A DNA stretch of 64,000 nucleotides from Candidatus Heimdallarchaeota archaeon (GTDB taxonomy: Archaea; Asgardarchaeota; Heimdallarchaeia; JABLTI01): positions 230,781-294,780 of the forward strand of contig JAHLVW010000066.1 in NCBI GenBank assembly GCA_019058275.1, written 5' to 3'. Both the position numbers and the translations under genes were made by a program. Positions 60,452-64,000 of this stretch are shown here, piece after piece (position 1 is the first letter of the stretch; each line of letters opens with the position of its first letter). Under the pieces are notes generated by a model that did no database searches, was not told the origin of the DNA, and worked only from the letters and a program-made list of their open reading frames with translations.

Positions 60452-62179
60452 ATGAACCAACCGAGGTTTCCTTACGGTCGAGTCACATTAGTTAGTTTTG
60501 GCTATTTTACTAATAATATTACTTGGTCAGTGTATAATGTCTTTGTTCCAATTTTCCTAACCTCGAATTTCATTGCAATACTAGGTGAGAATTCAACAAT
60601 TATCAACACTCTTGTTGGTCTAGTGATGATACTTGATAATATTGCTGCTGTTCTTATTCAGCCATATATAGGTGCTTTATCAGATCGTACTTGGGTAAAA
60701 AAATTAGGGAGGCGAATGCCCTTTGTGATAATTGGCTTACCTCTTGCTGCATTTTTCTTTGGATTTATAGGTTCTTTTTGGTCTACTCTTTGGATTTTGT
60801 TAATAGCAATAACTGGTTTTAATATTTGTATGGCTTTCTACAAGTCTCCTGTAATGAGTTTGGTTCCTGATACACTTCCTAAAGAATACAGAAGCCAAGG
60901 TTCAGGCGTCCTCAATGTAGTAGGTGGAATTGCAAGTATAACTGGTTTAGTAATTGTCTCATCCTTGTTCAATGTTAACTTAAAGCTTGCTTTCTGGTTA
61001 TTATCAATAATTATGATCATTTGTTTAGCAATTTTAATTTTTAATATTAGAGAGGTCAAAGATATAGAAATTGAGGAACGGAAAGAGAAAGTAGGTGTTT
61101 TTTCATCTATTAGAACTTTGTTCAAAGAAAAAAATAAAGTTCTAATAATTCTATTATTCTCTATATTCTTCCATACAGCAGGTTATAACGTTGCTGAAAC
61201 GTATATTAGTAAATATGTTACTGAGATTTTAAATTTCAATTCAGAAATTGGTGGTTTTATTCTTGCAGCGTTTGTTGGTTTTTCGGTTTTAGCAGCTATT
61301 CCTGCTGGACTAGTTGGAAGACGAATAGGTGCTCTGAATGCCTGTCTTTTAGGGTTAAGTGGATTTATTCTTGCAGTCATTCCAATTACTATTATTAGTT
61401 TAACAAATACTGAGATTTTGAAAGAAGTTCTAACACTAAACACCTATACTGCACCGAAATTTGGATGGGAAACTTTCCTCTATTTACTTCTAGTACTGTT
61501 GCTGGGATTTAGTTGGTTAGTTCTATCAATCAATACAATTGTTGTTGTTTGGAATTTAGCACCAAAAGGGAAAACAGCTACATATACGAGTTATTTCTAT
61601 CTTTTCCATCATCTTGCAGCAATTTTTAGCCCATTTCTAGCTGGTGGTCTGTTTGATTTATTTGAATATACAGCTAGACGTTTGGGTTATGATATTCCTG
61701 GACTAAGAATCCTATTTCTTTATGTTAGTGTATGTTTTGTAATTGCTGTTGTCTTATTAACAATAGTTAGAATTGTAAGAACTAGACAATTGAAAGCTAT
61801 TGAGGATACAGATGAATATATCTTAAAAAGATTTGAAGAAAAAGAATATCCTTTGCTGTTTCTCCCAATGTTGTTATTTGGTATAGGTTTACGTCAAGAG
61901 AAAGCATTAATCGAGTTAAGAAATGAACAGAATCGTGAAAGACGAGAATTAAGGAAGGAAATTAGGCGTTTAAAGAGAGAACGTAGGAAATTAAAAGCTG
62001 ATGTCATTGTTGGGGATTATCCAGAAGCGGAACAAGATCATATTATGGCTATCAAAGAACAACAAGAACTAGGGAAAGGTCTTAGAAAAGAACATAGAGA
62101 GCAAAGACGTGAACTGAAAGAGGAGATTATTAAAGAAAAAATTAAAAAGAAATTAGAGAAGGATGAAGACGAAAACTAA
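60452..62179 (+). CDS. MFS transporter (SLC45/GPH-like) with long charged tail
   Basis: A 575-residue carrier with about 12 helices in the first 450 residues. The MFS loop motif is GALSDRTWVKKLGRRMPFVI near residues 76-95, as in the GPH/SUC and SLC45 group that imports sugars with H+ or Na+. The last 125 residues are an extended coiled, Lys/Arg/Glu-rich region (LRKEIRRLKRERRKLKADV) that is cytosolic and unusual for the family. Substrate unknown; a sugar or glycoside is the best guess. ATG 60452. Confidence 0.85.
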   Translation: MNQPRFPYGRVTLVSFGYFTNNITWSVYNVFVPIFLTSNFIAILGENSTIINTLVGLVMILDNIAAVLIQPYIGALSDRTWVKKLGRRMPFVIIGLPLAAFFFGFIGSFWSTLWILLIAITGFNICMAFYKSPVMSLVPDTLPKEYRSQGSGVLNVVGGIASITGLVIVSSLFNVNLKLAFWLLSIIMIICLAILIFNIREVKDIEIEERKEKVGVFSSIRTLFKEKNKVLIILLFSIFFHTAGYNVAETYISKYVTEILNFNSEIGGFILAAFVGFSVLAAIPAGLVGRRIGALNACLLGLSGFILAVIPITIISLTNTEILKEVLTLNTYTAPKFGWETFLYLLLVLLLGFSWLVLSINTIVVVWNLAPKGKTATYTSYFYLFHHLAAIFSPFLAGGLFDLFEYTARRLGYDIPGLRILFLYVSVCFVIAVVLLTIVRIVRTRQLKAIEDTDEYILKRFEEKEYPLLFLPMLLFGIGLRQEKALIELRNEQNRERRELRKEIRRLKRERRKLKADVIVGDYPEAEQDHIMAIKEQQELGKGLRKEHREQRRELKEEIIKEKIKKKLEKDEDEN

Positions 62180-62199
62180 AGTTAGATAAAATAAAAAAC

Positions 62200-62991
62200 T
62201 CAATCCTCTTTTTTTCCAATACAAAATAGTATTGATGCATTAGCACTACCTTGATTTTTTATTCTTTGCTTTATAGTTTCAGCTCTCTGTCTGTATTCGG
62301 AATAATCTTTGTGTTCTTTTATTGGTTCTAAGGTTTTATCAATATCTTCTAATGCAAAATTTATTAGCTCTGAATTTTTTGGATCTTCACAGTTATACTT
62401 TTCTTCACATGTAAGACATTTAACATATCTAGTTGATTCAAGAATTTCCAAATCTTTAAGTCCCATTTGAGAAACTATGTTCAATATTTCATTCTTTGAA
62501 TATACTTTTCGATGATAAATTCCTAACATACTATCAATTTCAGCTCCTAATATATGAGATGCTGTATCACATTTCTGAGGTTCTGTTTGATTACCATCAC
62601 AAAACATCTCTTGTATTATAAAGTAACCATTACTTTTGAGGACACGTTTCATTTCAGATAAGGTTTTATTCTTATATTGCATATGGTGTAAAGAATTTGC
62701 TATACTAACTAAATCAAATGTTTCATCAGTATATCTGAGTTTTTCTCCTTTCATCTTTTTTATTGAAATAGTTTTGTCCTTTATTCTTAATCTTGCTTTT
62801 TTAATTTCATTTTCATCAGTGTCAATGCCAATTACTGATTCATAATTTTTCAGAAAATCAATTAGAGTTAAAATAAAATCTCCATCTCCTGTAGCAATAT
62901 CTAAAATCTTACCACCAGATATAGTTTTCAATTTTTCAGCTATTTCAATTGCACCAGAACTTGCTAATTTTGGCGGAATATTTTCCATCAA
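62200..62991 (-). CDS. SAM-dependent methyltransferase (UbiE-like)
   Basis: A 263-residue class I methyltransferase: motif I GGKILDIATGDGDFILTL near residues 28-45, GIDTDENEIKKA near 58, VSIANSLHHM near 96 and MKRVLKSNGYFIIQE near 113. The HHM form is common in UbiE/COQ5-type methylases. A later stretch YVKCLTCEEKYNCEDP (residues 187-202) has three cysteines but no full metal motif. ATG 62991. Substrate unknown; it converges with the MFS gene. Confidence 0.88.
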   Translation of the reverse strand: MMENIPPKLASSGAIEIAEKLKTISGGKILDIATGDGDFILTLIDFLKNYESVIGIDTDENEIKKARLRIKDKTISIKKMKGEKLRYTDETFDLVSIANSLHHMQYKNKTLSEMKRVLKSNGYFIIQEMFCDGNQTEPQKCDTASHILGAEIDSMLGIYHRKVYSKNEILNIVSQMGLKDLEILESTRYVKCLTCEEKYNCEDPKNSELINFALEDIDKTLEPIKEHKDYSEYRQRAETIKQRIKNQGSANASILFCIGKKED

Positions 62992-63151
62992 TAATTCACC
63001 AAAAATGTTATAGTGTTTTTCTATTTATTTAACTTAATACCACACTTGATAAAATAATGAGATAATTTTATAACATTTTTATACTTAATCAATTAATGAA
63101 ACATAGAGTGATTTTTATTATCAATTATTGTTTAGGTGCTGAGAAAATACT

Positions 63152-64000
63152 TTGGAAGAAGAATATGCTATTGTAATTAAGAATTTAGTGAAGAAATATG
63201 ATAATATAATTGCGGTTAATGATATATCCTTTGAAATAAAAAAAGGAGAGATTTTTGCTTTTCTTGGACCGAATGGTGCTGGTAAAACTACTGCTGTTGA
63301 GATCCTTGAAGGAATTAGGAAAAAGACTAGTGGCGAAGCTTTTGTTCTCGGTATGAATATTGACAACAGACGCGAGCTTGAAAGTATCAAAAAAGTCATT
63401 GGGACATTACCTCAAGAATTCAGCACACATGAGAATTTAACAGTTAAAGAGAATCTTCGTTTTTGGAGTCGAATGTATGCTAAATCTTTACCTGTTGATG
63501 ATTTGATTGCACTAGTTAAATTGGAAGAAAAAGCTAAAGCTAGGTACAAAAATCTATCTGGTGATTTAAAGAGAAGGTTGGGTATAGCAATCTCATTGGT
63601 TAATGATCCTGAGCTTGTTTTCTTAGACGAACCAACTACTGGATTAGATCCTCGAGCGAGAAGAGAAACTTGGGTGGTAATTGAAAATTTACAGAAGCAA
63701 GGTAAAACGATTTTTCTAACGACACATTATATGGAAGAAGCTCAAGTTTTAGCTGATACAGTAGCGATTATTCACAAAGGTAAGATTATGGATATAGGTA
63801 CTCCAACACAATTGATAGATAAACATGGTGGGGAGAATAAGATAGTTGTTCGATGTAATGATCAAGAGACTCGAGATAAAATCCATGAATTATTATTTAT
63901 CTATGGGCCCTTGGAAAACGAAGATGGTGATATTGTCATTTCTGCAAAGAAGGGCGCTTTATCAAAAGTTGTTGATCTACTGGATGAAAATGATGTTGCA
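63152..64000 (+). CDS. ABC transporter ATPase (ABC-2/drug-type), 3' end cut by window edge
   Basis: About 283 residues from TTG 63152: IVIKNLVKKYDNIIAVND, Walker A GPNGAGKT near 40, FVLGMNI, Walker B VFLDEPTTGLDP near 155, and H-loop TTHYMEEAQ. This order is of the CcmA/NatA-type exporters that pair with ABC-2 permeases; the permease should lie just past the window. The signature is SGDLKRRLGIA where most have SGGQxxR, an odd substitution of the second Gly. There is no canonical ATG in context; GGTG lies about 14 bases before the TTG. The antisense frame is a shadow. Confidence 0.88.
   Translation, partial: MEEEYAIVIKNLVKKYDNIIAVNDISFEIKKGEIFAFLGPNGAGKTTAVEILEGIRKKTSGEAFVLGMNIDNRRELESIKKVIGTLPQEFSTHENLTVKENLRFWSRMYAKSLPVDDLIALVKLEEKAKARYKNLSGDLKRRLGIAISLVNDPELVFLDEPTTGLDPRARRETWVVIENLQKQGKTIFLTTHYMEEAQVLADTVAIIHKGKIMDIGTPTQLIDKHGGENKIVVRCNDQETRDKIHELLFIYGPLENEDGDIVISAKKGALSKVVDLLDENDVA

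Noticed and set aside
63121..63399. Antisense frame over the clipped ABC ATPase
   Set aside because: It mirrors the ATPase, whose Walker motifs are clear on the plus strand.
1..64000. tRNA, rRNA, CRISPR arrays, insertion sequences
   Set aside because: No T-loop motif with cloverleaf, no regularly spaced repeats, and no transposase or integrase frame was found in either strand.

Overview
The window is AT-rich, densely coded and looks archaeal. TTG and GTG starts are common, GGAG/GGTG-type ribosome sites precede many genes, and there is a tetrahydromethanopterin-type formaldehyde-activating domain, a relic of an F420/luciferase-like oxidoreductase, a TldD/TldE pair and many secreted proteins held by a C-terminal membrane anchor with a basic tail. 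The mix of LVIVD-repeat surface proteins, large oligopeptide-type binding proteins, aldo/keto reductases with ferredoxin tails and Cache/HAMP receptors fits an Asgard archaeon. I see no eukaryotic signature protein, rRNA, tRNA or CRISPR array that would settle this.

Layout. 0-12 kb: a clipped gene, an SDR, a clostripain-like surface peptidase, a TPR protein, a metallophosphoesterase, then a two-gene unit of an unrecognised 429-residue protein and a DapA-type aldolase fused to a formaldehyde-activating enzyme (Fae), followed by a lone DNA adenine methylase. 12-18 kb: two very large LVIVD-repeat surface proteins, one with Asp-rich calcium repeats. 18-26 kb: branched-chain aminotransferase, cupin, S9 peptidase, TldE/TldD, a small basic ORF and a winged-helix regulator. 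26-43 kb: ABC exporters, two AKR/ferredoxin proteins and an unusual number of damaged or start-less genes, plus a GC-rich structured RNA candidate near 41.1 kb. 43-50 kb: another surface protein, then an AbrB-like regulator behind tandem palindromes, a dCache-HAMP-TPR-VWA receptor and a second dCache-HAMP protein. 50-64 kb: two fold-III PLP decarboxylases (arginine-type and LysA-like), PEBP protein, methyltransferases, phosphodiesterase-like protein, epimerase, MBL hydrolase, TrmO-like protein, an MFS carrier and a clipped ABC ATPase.

How genes may work together. The aldolase-Fae fusion suggests that formaldehyde released or used by a pyruvate-type aldolase is passed to or from the C1 carrier tetrahydromethanopterin. 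The AbrB-like gene and the two Cache proteins look like one sensing operon. The three-gene FtsX/LolD cluster is a MacB-like transporter, and the 26.6-28.6 kb pair is a NatAB/ABC-2 exporter. The arginine decarboxylase and the LysA-like enzyme next to it point to polyamine or diamino-acid metabolism.

Caution. Between about 21 and 43 kb at least five genes are broken by a stop or one-base shift and two more lack any ATG, GTG or TTG start. This can be real decay or consensus error; reads would decide.
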